A stretch of 9,152 nt of DNA from an uncultured Eubacteriales bacterium (GTDB taxonomy: Bacteria; Bacillota; Clostridia; Oscillospirales; Oscillospiraceae). Shown here one piece after another: positions 1-6,071 of this stretch. The DNA is taken from positions 1 to 9,152 of the forward strand of contig USHP01000054.1 in NCBI GenBank assembly GCA_900554625.1. The letters run 5' to 3'. Every line of letters begins with the position of its first letter. The stretch's first letter is position 1. A program made the translations under genes and the position numbers. The notes under the pieces are model-generated. The model did not search any database. It saw nothing but the letters and a program-made list of their open reading frames with translations, and was not told the DNA's origin.

Positions 1-1
1 A

Positions 2-1510
2 CTGACAGAGATGGAATCTCTGGAGTCCCAGAGCAAAAAAATGAAGCAGCGCATTGAGGAAGTCAAGACCTGGCTGGAGCAGCTGTATAACCATCAGCAG
101 GCTTTGGCGTACCAGGCTGCGGAAGAGAATGCGGCCCGGGTGGCACAGGCCTGGGACGCTTTGGATCACGCAGAGCGGGAACTGACGCAGCGGGAAGAGG
201 CCTGCGCAAAATTGGCTCCCCGGGAGGAAGCGGAGCAAAAGCTGCGGGATCTGCGGCTGTTCCGGGATGAATGGAACGCCATGCAGGCCGAGGCGCAGCG
301 GCTTCCTCAGCAGCCTCAGGAGCCTCAGATGCCCCAGCCTTTCACCGGTATGGAGCCGGAAGAGGCCAGGGCTATGGCTCACGCAGACGCAAAAGCCTTT
401 GCAGATGCGAAAACCACCAAGACACCGGGAATTCTGATGGGAATTGGTATTTTTGGCCTGCTGGCAGCGGGTGTGCTGGTACTGTTGACTGCCTATGTCT
501 TTGCGGGAGTGGCAGGCGGCGCAGCAGTCATTGCCCTGATTTGGGGAATTTTGGAGGCCATCTCTTCCAAAAAACGGGCAAAAGAATTGGAACGCAAATA
601 CGGTACAGCCCAGTGCAGACATTGGGAAGATCCCGTGGACGAGTATGAGCAGGCCAAAGTTATCTATGAAAGTGATCTGCACAGATTCAAGGAAAGCAGC
701 GGTGATGTGGAAGTTCGCATGATGGTGCTGCGGAAAAAGCGGGATTCCCTGTGCGGCGATCAGGAACCGGATGCCTTGCTGGACTTCTGGCAGGAGACGG
801 TGAGCCAGTGGGATGGCTACTATGCTGCACGTCGGGAAGTTGCTCAGAACCGCAAGCATTTTGAAACCCTGCGGGCTATGGTCAAACCGGTTGAAAAACC
901 GTCAAAGCCCGACCATCTGACACAGTCTGAGGAGGAAACCGCCCAGCTGCTGACCGAATGTGCTGTGGAGCAGCAGCGGCTGCAGAACCGTCTGGGTCAG
1001 TACCAGGGACGGATGGCAACCCTGGGGGATAAGCGGGAGATTTCGGCCCAGCTGGAGCAGAAGAACAAGCGGATTTCCCAGCTGGAAGAAACCTATACCG
1101 CGCTGACCATTGCCCTGGAAACGCTGAACCAGGCCCGTTCGGAGCTGCAGCGTCGGTTTGCTCCCAGAATTACCAAGCGTGCCCAGAAGCTGCTGTCACA
1201 GATGACCGGCGGACGGTACCACAGCCTGACGATGCGGGAGGACTTCAGCCTGCAGTCCGGCGCCCGGGAGGAGGATACCCTCCGTGACAGCCTCTGGCGC
1301 AGCGACGGAACTATCGATCAGCTGTATCTGGCGCTGCGGCTGGCAGTGGCGGAGGAGCTGACACCGGAAATCCCGCTGGTTCTGGATGACGCACTGGTGC
1401 GTTTTGACGATACCCGGATGAAAGCCGCACTGGACATCCTCCGGGACGTGGCGAAGAGTCGGCAGGTGATTTGCTTTACCTGCCAGAATCGGGAAAAGCA
1501 AGCGCAATAA
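2..1510 (+). CDS. YhaN/SbcC-like coiled-coil ATPase with membrane hairpin, C-terminal part
   Basis: The frame is open to the left edge, so the Walker A half lies outside the window; the ATG at 11 is probably internal. Numbering from that Met, residues 1-100 and about 205-390 are rich in charged and Gln/Glu heptad-like segments, consistent with coiled coils. A Pro/Gln-rich linker (98-110) precedes two hydrophobic stretches (about 140-183) that look like a transmembrane hairpin. The C-terminal nucleotide-binding lobe has a signature-like SDGTIDQLYLALRLA (431-445) and a Walker B IPLVLDDALVRFDD (454-467), followed by QVICFTCQNRE (485-495). This layout matches YhaN-type relatives of SbcC/Rad50, which in Firmicutes often sit beside a YhaO-type metallophosphoesterase nuclease; that partner would be upstream and is not visible. 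A role in DNA end processing is inferred from the family. The switch position that is often His (FTCH) is Gln here. The family call is firm, the exact function is not. Confidence 0.82.
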   Translation: MTEMESLESQSKKMKQRIEEVKTWLEQLYNHQQALAYQAAEENAARVAQAWDALDHAERELTQREEACAKLAPREEAEQKLRDLRLFRDEWNAMQAEAQRLPQQPQEPQMPQPFTGMEPEEARAMAHADAKAFADAKTTKTPGILMGIGIFGLLAAGVLVLLTAYVFAGVAGGAAVIALIWGILEAISSKKRAKELERKYGTAQCRHWEDPVDEYEQAKVIYESDLHRFKESSGDVEVRMMVLRKKRDSLCGDQEPDALLDFWQETVSQWDGYYAARREVAQNRKHFETLRAMVKPVEKPSKPDHLTQSEEETAQLLTECAVEQQRLQNRLGQYQGRMATLGDKREISAQLEQKNKRISQLEETYTALTIALETLNQARSELQRRFAPRITKRAQKLLSQMTGGRYHSLTMREDFSLQSGAREEDTLRDSLWRSDGTIDQLYLALRLAVAEELTPEIPLVLDDALVRFDDTRMKAALDILRDVAKSRQVICFTCQNREKQAQ

Positions 1511-1515
1511 ACACC

Positions 1516-1542
1516 AAAGGCAGGGGCTTAGCCCCTGCCTTT
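1516..1542. terminator. Hairpin downstream of the ATPase gene; left bracket of repeat copy A
   Basis: A perfect 12-bp stem (AAAGGCAGGGGC / GCCCCTGCCTTT) with a TTA loop begins 5 nt after the ATPase stop codon. The T run on the plus side is only TTT, so termination in that direction may be leaky. On the minus side the arm is followed by TTTGGTGTTTATT, giving moderate termination of transcripts arriving from the right. It lies 8 nt before the conserved repeat core, the same distance as the equivalent hairpin at copy B. Confidence 0.7.
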
Positions 1543-1550
1543 CAGCGAGT

Positions 1551-1743
1551 CAAAAAAGCCTCGCAGAGTTTGCTGCGGTAGCAGCAAATAAAGTTAAAAC
1601 CGTTTTCTGCCAGGGCATGTACCTGGCAGAAAACACTTATCAGGCTGCAAGTGTGGAATTTGTCCCCCATCGGGGGACAAATTATGCGCGCAGCAGACTG
1701 CCAAAGTTTGTCGGAAAAGCCCGCAGGGTTTTTTCGACAGTCT
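1551..1743 (+). repeat. Structured intergenic repeat, copy A (four-hairpin core)
   Basis: This 193-nt element recurs as the reverse complement of 7333-7526, with about 12 substitutions and one 1-nt indel (about 93% identity, hand aligned). Four hairpins are visible. H1 is TTTGCTGC-GGTA-GCAGCAAA (1569-1588). H2 has a 13-bp stem GTTTTCTGCCAGG / CCTGGCAGAAAAC (1602-1634). H3 has a 12-bp stem AATTTGTCCCCC / GGGGGACAAATT (1657-1683). H4 has a 14-bp stem with two G-U pairs and a GCA loop (1709-1739). The G-U pairs are read on this strand, so the element is oriented plus. It sits between convergent genes and just after the co-oriented ATPase gene. A long open frame running through it is broken by the indel in copy B and is not believed. 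Its role is unknown: it could be a processed 3'-UTR RNA, a REP/MITE-like dispersed repeat or a transcription boundary. Confidence 0.9.
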
Positions 1744-1775
1744 TAAAGGGAGGAAGCGTTTGCTTCCTCCCTTTA
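1744..1775. terminator. Bidirectional terminator hairpin; right bracket of repeat copy A
   Basis: A 14-bp stem (TAAAGGGAGGAAGC / GCTTCCTCCCTTTA) with a GTTT loop starts immediately after the repeat core and ends 9 nt from the stop codon of the minus-strand SGNH gene. Read rightward the arm is followed by a short T-rich stretch (TTTATTG); read leftward only TTT precedes AAG. It can serve as the 3' terminator of the acyltransferase operon and of any transcript of the repeat. Its stem starts AAAGGGAGG, close to the AAAGGCAGG of the left bracket. Confidence 0.75.
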
Positions 1776-1784
1776 TTGCTGCTT

Positions 1785-2846
1785 CTACCGAAAAATATCT
1801 TCATAGGGGTAGCTGGTATAAAATTCTCCGACCTCTTGCCAATACGGCTGGCAGGAATCCAAGGTCAGTTCAAAGGAACCTTCCTGCATGCGCTGCAGCA
1901 TGAGGGAACTGACGCTGTTGGCATAATGGATGGTATCAAAATACAGCCCCAGGTTGGTAACCGTTTCGTAGTCATCCAGGAAGGAGAATACCCGGATGTT
2001 TTCCCATTGGAGCAGCTGCTCACTGGTTTGCTCCAGGGCGGCAACCAGACGGGGTACGTTCCCGTTTTGCATTTCTTCATCCCAATGTACCACACTCACC
2101 GGCGGGAAAAAGTAGATGAACTGAATATCCGGATTGGCCTGGGCGAGGGAAATGACATTATCCTGCAAATTTTTTGTCAGGCGCTGGGAATCCTCCTGGG
2201 TAAATGTCAGCCCCGAGGGTGCTTTTGCCGGCCGCTGATACTGGCTCAGGACTATCTCTTTGCCATAGTGCTCAGGCTCCTGAGGGTACTGCAAATATTC
2301 ATCGAAAGTCGTAGTGACATTTCCGTTTTTGGTATACTCCAGAACGTCCCATACCTTCAGCAAGACCTCCTTGTTGAAGAGGTAGGACACATCATTGAGG
2401 GGATTTTCGTCGTACAAATACTCCGGGAATGTGGCATCTGTTCGCATATAGTCGCTGTCCGTAAACAGAAACCAAGGGTCGATGGAACAAATGATCAGCT
2501 TGATATCCGGATTTGCGGATATTGCCCGCTGCAGATTATGGCTGATTTCTGCAAAGCTGGTACCGGTGAAAGGAACCTTAATGGAGGTGACATCGAACAG
2601 TTCGTCACACTGGGTGGTTTTGAAACCGATGGACATGGAACTGCCGGTGATGATGGCGTCGTAAGTGTAATGCTTTACGATGCCGTCGTTTTGATAACGG
2701 GGCAAATCAATGGGATATTGCAGGAAGCTTTTGGGCGGGCCGAAATGGAAAAATGGGTCAACTATCGCGGTTATTCCGCCGATGATTCCCAGAATGCTCA
2801 AGGTCAGAATTAAAAAACCGATACACCAATTTTTTCTGTGTTTCAT
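1785..2846 (-). CDS. Membrane-anchored SGNH-fold (DltD/AlgJ-like) protein, probable acyl transfer partner of MBOAT
   Basis: This 353-residue protein starts at MKHRKNW. The start was chosen because a GAGGA Shine-Dalgarno lies just upstream and because a longer reading would run into the MBOAT gene with an unconvincing Cys/Ser-rich leader. Residues 8-29 form one hydrophobic segment after a basic N-terminus, so the protein is probably an N-in membrane anchor with the rest outside. GSS (68-70) in the context DAIITGSSMSIGF and DTIHY (304-308) correspond to the block I Ser and block V Asp/His of SGNH/GDSL hydrolase folds, as in DltD, AlgJ and AlgX, which work with an MBOAT partner in O-acylation of exported polymers. 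The gene follows the MBOAT gene by 10 nt, a strong operon link. The polymer and the acyl group are unknown. By eye it is less GC-rich than proS and sdaA. Family members are often left as hypothetical proteins. Confidence 0.8.
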   Translation of the reverse strand: MKHRKNWCIGFLILTLSILGIIGGITAIVDPFFHFGPPKSFLQYPIDLPRYQNDGIVKHYTYDAIITGSSMSIGFKTTQCDELFDVTSIKVPFTGTSFAEISHNLQRAISANPDIKLIICSIDPWFLFTDSDYMRTDATFPEYLYDENPLNDVSYLFNKEVLLKVWDVLEYTKNGNVTTTFDEYLQYPQEPEHYGKEIVLSQYQRPAKAPSGLTFTQEDSQRLTKNLQDNVISLAQANPDIQFIYFFPPVSVVHWDEEMQNGNVPRLVAALEQTSEQLLQWENIRVFSFLDDYETVTNLGLYFDTIHYANSVSSLMLQRMQEGSFELTLDSCQPYWQEVGEFYTSYPYEDIFR

Positions 2847-2853
2847 AATTGCG

Positions 2854-2858
2854 TCCTC
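2854..2858 (-). promoter_or_regulatory. Shine-Dalgarno of the SGNH gene overlapping the MBOAT stop codon
   Basis: On the minus strand GAGGA begins inside the TGA stop of the upstream MBOAT gene and lies 7 nt before the ATG at 2846. This sets the start codon and suggests translational coupling of the two genes. Confidence 0.75.
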
Positions 2859-4320
2859 AGAAGTTAAAATACAGGAAGGTGCTGATGCCACTGAAAGAGA
2901 GGATGCACCACAGCAGCAGCCCTGCACTCAGCAGCATGTTGCCCAGGGTGGGACGGAAATCACACATGCGCTGATAAGCGTTTTTCCCGGAGAGAATCAA
3001 GGCCAGACCGCCGCCGTAACAGATCCAGATCAGCAGTCCCGGATATGTACCAAGAATGCCAAGGAAGGGGACGGAGGAAATCGGGCGCTGCAGCTCCGGA
3101 AGCTGGAAGGCCTCCAGAATCTGGGGCGCCACCGGACCAAGCTGCATGGTCAGAATCTGCTTGATTACCACCCAGGCATAATAGATATTTTCCGTCCGGA
3201 AAAAAATCCAGGTTATATTCAGAAAGCAGAAGGTCATCAGCCAGGACAGGGCGGGGTGGAGGCTGCGGAACCAATCCTTTTTCCACCGGGTAACGCAGTA
3301 AAATGCGCCGTGAAGTCCGCCCCACAGAACAAAGGCCCAGCTGGCACCATGCCAAAGTCCGCTGACCAGAAACACGATCATGGCGTTGATGTATGTGCGA
3401 ATCTGTCCTTTGCGGTTTCCGCCCAAGGGGATGTATACATACTTGGTGAAAAACCGTGTCAGAGTCTTATGCCAGCGCTGCCAGAATTCCGTAATGGTCA
3501 GCGCCTTGTATGGAGAGTCAAAGTTGACCGGAAGATCCAGATTCATCATCTTGCCGATGCCAATGGCCATGTCACAATATCCGCTGAAGTCGAAGTAAAT
3601 CTGGATGGTGTAGGCGAGGGTTACGAGAATGGCGTTGGTGGAATCCAGAGCGTAAACGTCCTGAAACCCCCAATTTGCCGCCACACCGAACGTATCGGCA
3701 ATCAGCACCTTTTTTCCCAATCCCAGGGAAAACATAAAGATGCCCTGAGCCAGGTTGTCCCAGTTCCATTGCTTCTTCTTCAGGTCCTGAAACTGGGGAA
3801 TCAGTTCGTCGTGGGTCACAATGGGGCCTGCAATCAGCTGGGGGAAATAGGCTACGAAGGAAGCGTACTCCCAAAAGCCATACCGGGGAACCTGACCGTG
3901 GTAAGCGTCTACCACATAGGATATCTGCTGGAACGTAAAAAAGCTGATTCCCAGCGGCAGGATCACATGGTGAAGGGTAAAATCCGTGTGGGCAATCTGG
4001 TTCAGATTGGTGATGAAAAAATCGTAGTATTTGTAATAAAACAAAACGGCCAGGTTCAGCCCAACCGCAATCCATACTTCCCCGCGTCGGACATGAGGCC
4101 AGGGAGTCTTGTCCATCAATACGTTGATCAGATAGTTTGCGGTTATGGATACCAGAATAATCAGCAAATACCATGGGTTAAAGTAGCCATAAAACCACAA
4201 TGACATGGCAAGCAAAAACAGCTGTGCCAGCTTATATTGCTTTATCGCATTCAGCCCGAAATAGCCGGCCAGACATAACGGCAGAAACGCCAAGATAAAG
4301 ATGTAAGAATTGAATAGCAA
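2857..4320 (-). CDS. MBOAT family membrane O-acyltransferase (AlgI/DltB-like)
   Basis: This 487-residue polytopic membrane protein has many hydrophobic segments across its length. Diagnostic MBOAT features are ILPLGISFFTFQQISYVVD (120-138), YFPQLIAGPI (158-167), the WQRWHKTLTRFF block (280-291) with His284, YIPLGGNRKG (296-305), and SGLWHGASW (320-328) with His324, the residue expected to be the catalytic His. The C-terminal LNITWIFFR (367-375) is also typical. In characterised AlgI and DltB systems the enzyme moves an acyl group across the membrane to an exported polymer with an SGNH-fold partner, and such a partner is the next gene. The start codon is TTG with GAAGGAG 9 nt upstream; no in-frame ATG or GTG lies between an upstream TAA and this TTG, and the resulting N-terminus LFNSYIFILAFLPL fits the family. 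The acceptor could be teichoic acid, capsule or peptidoglycan-linked glycan; no dltA or dltC is present in the window. Confidence 0.93.
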   Translation of the reverse strand: MLFNSYIFILAFLPLCLAGYFGLNAIKQYKLAQLFLLAMSLWFYGYFNPWYLLIILVSITANYLINVLMDKTPWPHVRRGEVWIAVGLNLAVLFYYKYYDFFITNLNQIAHTDFTLHHVILPLGISFFTFQQISYVVDAYHGQVPRYGFWEYASFVAYFPQLIAGPIVTHDELIPQFQDLKKKQWNWDNLAQGIFMFSLGLGKKVLIADTFGVAANWGFQDVYALDSTNAILVTLAYTIQIYFDFSGYCDMAIGIGKMMNLDLPVNFDSPYKALTITEFWQRWHKTLTRFFTKYVYIPLGGNRKGQIRTYINAMIVFLVSGLWHGASWAFVLWGGLHGAFYCVTRWKKDWFRSLHPALSWLMTFCFLNITWIFFRTENIYYAWVVIKQILTMQLGPVAPQILEAFQLPELQRPISSVPFLGILGTYPGLLIWICYGGGLALILSGKNAYQRMCDFRPTLGNMLLSAGLLLWCILSFSGISTFLYFNF

Positions 4321-4329
4321 CCGTTCTTT

Positions 4330-4336
4330 CTCCTTC
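4330..4336 (-). promoter_or_regulatory. Strong Shine-Dalgarno supporting the TTG start of the MBOAT gene
   Basis: GAAGGAG on the minus strand lies 9 nt before TTG at 4320. There is no ATG or GTG between the preceding in-frame TAA and this TTG, so this site decides the start. Confidence 0.75.
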
Positions 4337-4370
4337 TTTAATCTGTTCCTGAAAAATCCCTTTTACTGCA

Positions 4371-4402
4371 TCAAGCAGGCTGGCATATGCCAGCCTGCTT
4401 GA
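4371..4402. terminator. Perfect 32-bp palindrome after proS, probable terminator
   Basis: Positions 4371-4386 are the exact reverse complement of 4387-4402 (core AAGCAGGCTGGC / GCCAGCCTGCTT with CATATG at the centre). It begins 18 nt past the proS stop codon, where a terminator is expected. On the minus strand the arm is followed by GATGCAGTAAAAGG rather than a T run, so as an intrinsic terminator it is atypical. Leaky read-through would join proS to the acyltransferase genes; alternatively it protects or processes the 3' end. Confidence 0.65.
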
Positions 4403-4420
4403 AAGATACAAACATAATAA

Positions 4421-5857
4421 TTAGTAAGCTACGCCCCAGTAGATCATCTTGCTGGCGGGCTTGCCGCAGCAGGCGCAGGTGTCGCCCAGATGCTCCTGAG
4501 CGAAGGGGATGCAGCGAGAGGACATACCGGCTACTTCCTTCATCTTCAGCTCGCACTCCAGATCGCCGCACCACATGGTCTTGACGAAGCCACCGTTGGT
4601 TTCCTGCAGCTGCTTGGCCTCTTCCAGAGAGTGGGCTTCGTAGATGTGCTCTTCCAGGTTCTTCTTGGCCCGCTCGTACATGCCCTGGTGCACCAGCTCC
4701 AGCTGCTGGGCAACGGCGGATTCCAGCTCATCCAGCTTCACTACAATCTTTTCACCATCGTTGCGGCGAACCAGTACGCACTGACCGTTCTCCAGATCCC
4801 GGGGGCCGCACTCCACACGCAGGGGCACACCCTTCATCTCGTACTCAGCGCACTTCCAGCCCATGGAGTTGTCGGAGTCGTCCATCTTGACCCGGTAGCC
4901 GGCGGCAATCAGGCGGTTTTTCAGGTTTTCGGCACCTTCCAGAACACCGGGCTTGTGCTGGGCAACGGGCAGAACCACCACCTGGATGGGAGCGACCTTG
5001 GGCGGCAGCACCAGGCCGTTGTTATCGCCGTGGGTCATAATGATACCGCCAATCAGACGGGTGGACACACCCCAGGAAGTCTGGTGGGGATTGACCCGCT
5101 GGTTATTCTTGTCGGTAAAGGTAATGTCAAAAGCCTTGGCAAAGCCGTCGCCAAAGTAGTGGGAAGTACCGGCCTGCAGAGCCTTGCGGTCATGCATCAT
5201 GCACTCGATGGTGTAGGTAGCTTCGGCACCGTTGAACTTCTCCTTGTCGGTCTTCTGACCCCGGGTGACCGGCATGGCCAGCACGTTCTCGCAGAAGTCA
5301 GCGTAGATGTTCAGCATCTGCTCGGTGAAAGCCTTGGCTTCCTCGGCAGTGGCGTGCATGGTGTGGCCTTCCTGCCACAAAAATTCCCGGTGACGCAGGA
5401 AAGGACGGGAGGTCTTTTCCCATCGCAGAACGCTGCACCACTGGTTGTACTTCATGGGCAGATCCCGGTGGGACTGAATCACCTGGGCGAAATGCTCGCA
5501 GAACAGAGTTTCAGAGGTGGGACGGATGCAGTAACGCTCTTCCAGCTTCTCACTGCCGCCCATGGTAACCCATGCGCACTCCGGAGCGAAGCCTTCCACA
5601 TGATCCTTTTCCTTCTGCAGCAGGCTTTCGGGAATCAGCATGGGCATGTAGACATTCTCCACGCCAACCTTCTTGAACTCCTTGTCCATGATGTTCTGGA
5701 TATTCTCCCAGATGGCGTAGCCATAGGGGCGGTAAACAAACACGCCCTTGATGGAAGAGTAGTCAATCAGCTGGGCTTTTTTGCACACGTCGGTAAACCA
5801 TTGGGCAAAGTCTACCTCCATGTCGGTGATTTGCTCGACCTTCTTTTCTTTTGCCAT
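4421..5857 (-). CDS. proS: Prolyl-tRNA synthetase, short form with C-terminal Zn domain
   Basis: This class II aminoacyl-tRNA synthetase charges tRNA-Pro in the cytoplasm. Its 478 residues match the archaeal/eukaryote-like (type 3) ProRS found in many Clostridia; it lacks the editing insertion of E. coli-type ProRS. Visible features are the proline-pocket and class II motifs RPTSETLF (112-119), motif 2 with Arg145 and Glu159 ([20 protein letters not shown]), and motif 3 [20 protein letters not shown] (267-286). An anticodon-binding domain follows from about 288 to 400, then a C-terminal domain with Cys430, Cys435, Cys461 and Cys464 suited to Zn binding, ending in the family-typical Tyr. The start is fixed by GAGAGG 10 nt upstream: the ATG immediately after that GAGAGG reads only ATG AAA TAA. 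The gene is transcribed divergently from sdaA, with a leader of roughly 35-40 nt, too short for a T-box riboswitch. Confidence 0.97.
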   Translation of the reverse strand: MAKEKKVEQITDMEVDFAQWFTDVCKKAQLIDYSSIKGVFVYRPYGYAIWENIQNIMDKEFKKVGVENVYMPMLIPESLLQKEKDHVEGFAPECAWVTMGGSEKLEERYCIRPTSETLFCEHFAQVIQSHRDLPMKYNQWCSVLRWEKTSRPFLRHREFLWQEGHTMHATAEEAKAFTEQMLNIYADFCENVLAMPVTRGQKTDKEKFNGAEATYTIECMMHDRKALQAGTSHYFGDGFAKAFDITFTDKNNQRVNPHQTSWGVSTRLIGGIIMTHGDNNGLVLPPKVAPIQVVVLPVAQHKPGVLEGAENLKNRLIAAGYRVKMDDSDNSMGWKCAEYEMKGVPLRVECGPRDLENGQCVLVRRNDGEKIVVKLDELESAVAQQLELVHQGMYERAKKNLEEHIYEAHSLEEAKQLQETNGGFVKTMWCGDLECELKMKEVAGMSSRCIPFAQEHLGDTCACCGKPASKMIYWGVAY

Positions 5858-5900
5858 TTTATTTCATCCTCTCAGGTTTTTTGAAAATTTCATAAAGATT

Positions 5901-5929
5901 ATTGTAGCACAGGTTTACAAAAACTGCAA
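5901..5929 (-). promoter_or_regulatory. Sigma-A-type promoter of proS
   Basis: Read on the minus strand, TTGCAG (5924-5929) and TACAAT (5901-5906) are separated by 17 bp and sit about 44 nt upstream of the proS ATG. Both hexamers match the consensus at five of six or four of six positions. Confidence 0.7.
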
Positions 5930-5999
5930 GAAGTGTTGCCGGAAAAATTGCAACTTTTACGCTTTTGGAAATTTCCTGCCGCCATAGCGGGATTTCTTT

Positions 6000-6016
6000 T
6001 GACAAAACCGTTGTCA
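6000..6016. promoter_or_regulatory. Inverted repeat overlapping the sdaA -35, possible operator
   Basis: TGACAA and TTGTCA are perfect 6-nt arms around AACCG. The right arm is the proposed -35 hexamer of sdaA, so a protein bound here would affect initiation. The arms are short and chance is a real alternative. Confidence 0.35.
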
Positions 6017-6039
6017 TCGGGGCGAAAATTTGATATACT
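6011..6039 (+). promoter_or_regulatory. Extended -10 promoter of sdaA
   Basis: TTGTCA (6011-6016), a 17-bp spacer and TATACT (6034-6039), with TG at 6031-6032 forming an extended -10. A start near 6046 would give a leader of about 26 nt. GGAG at 6060-6063 lies 8 nt before the ATG. Confidence 0.75.
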
Positions 6040-6071
6040 GCTGAGAGAATACTTGAAACGGAGCTGTATCC

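Noticed and set aside
2710..4203. Long plus-strand open frame (497 codons) opposite the MBOAT gene
   Set aside because: It is antisense to a clear MBOAT gene with conserved motifs; its own translation shows no domain and no convincing ribosome binding site.
4490..5884. Long plus-strand open frame (464 codons) opposite proS
   Set aside because: It is a shadow of the proS coding strand, with no recognisable domain and a strong codon-position effect from the real gene.
5858..5900. T-box riboswitch upstream of proS
   Set aside because: The promoter lies only about 44 nt from the ATG, leaving no room for the specifier and antiterminator structures.
5999..6004. TTGACA as the -35 of sdaA
   Set aside because: It is 29 bp from TATACT and no -10-like hexamer lies at 16-18 bp; TTGTCA at 6011 has the correct 17-bp spacing.
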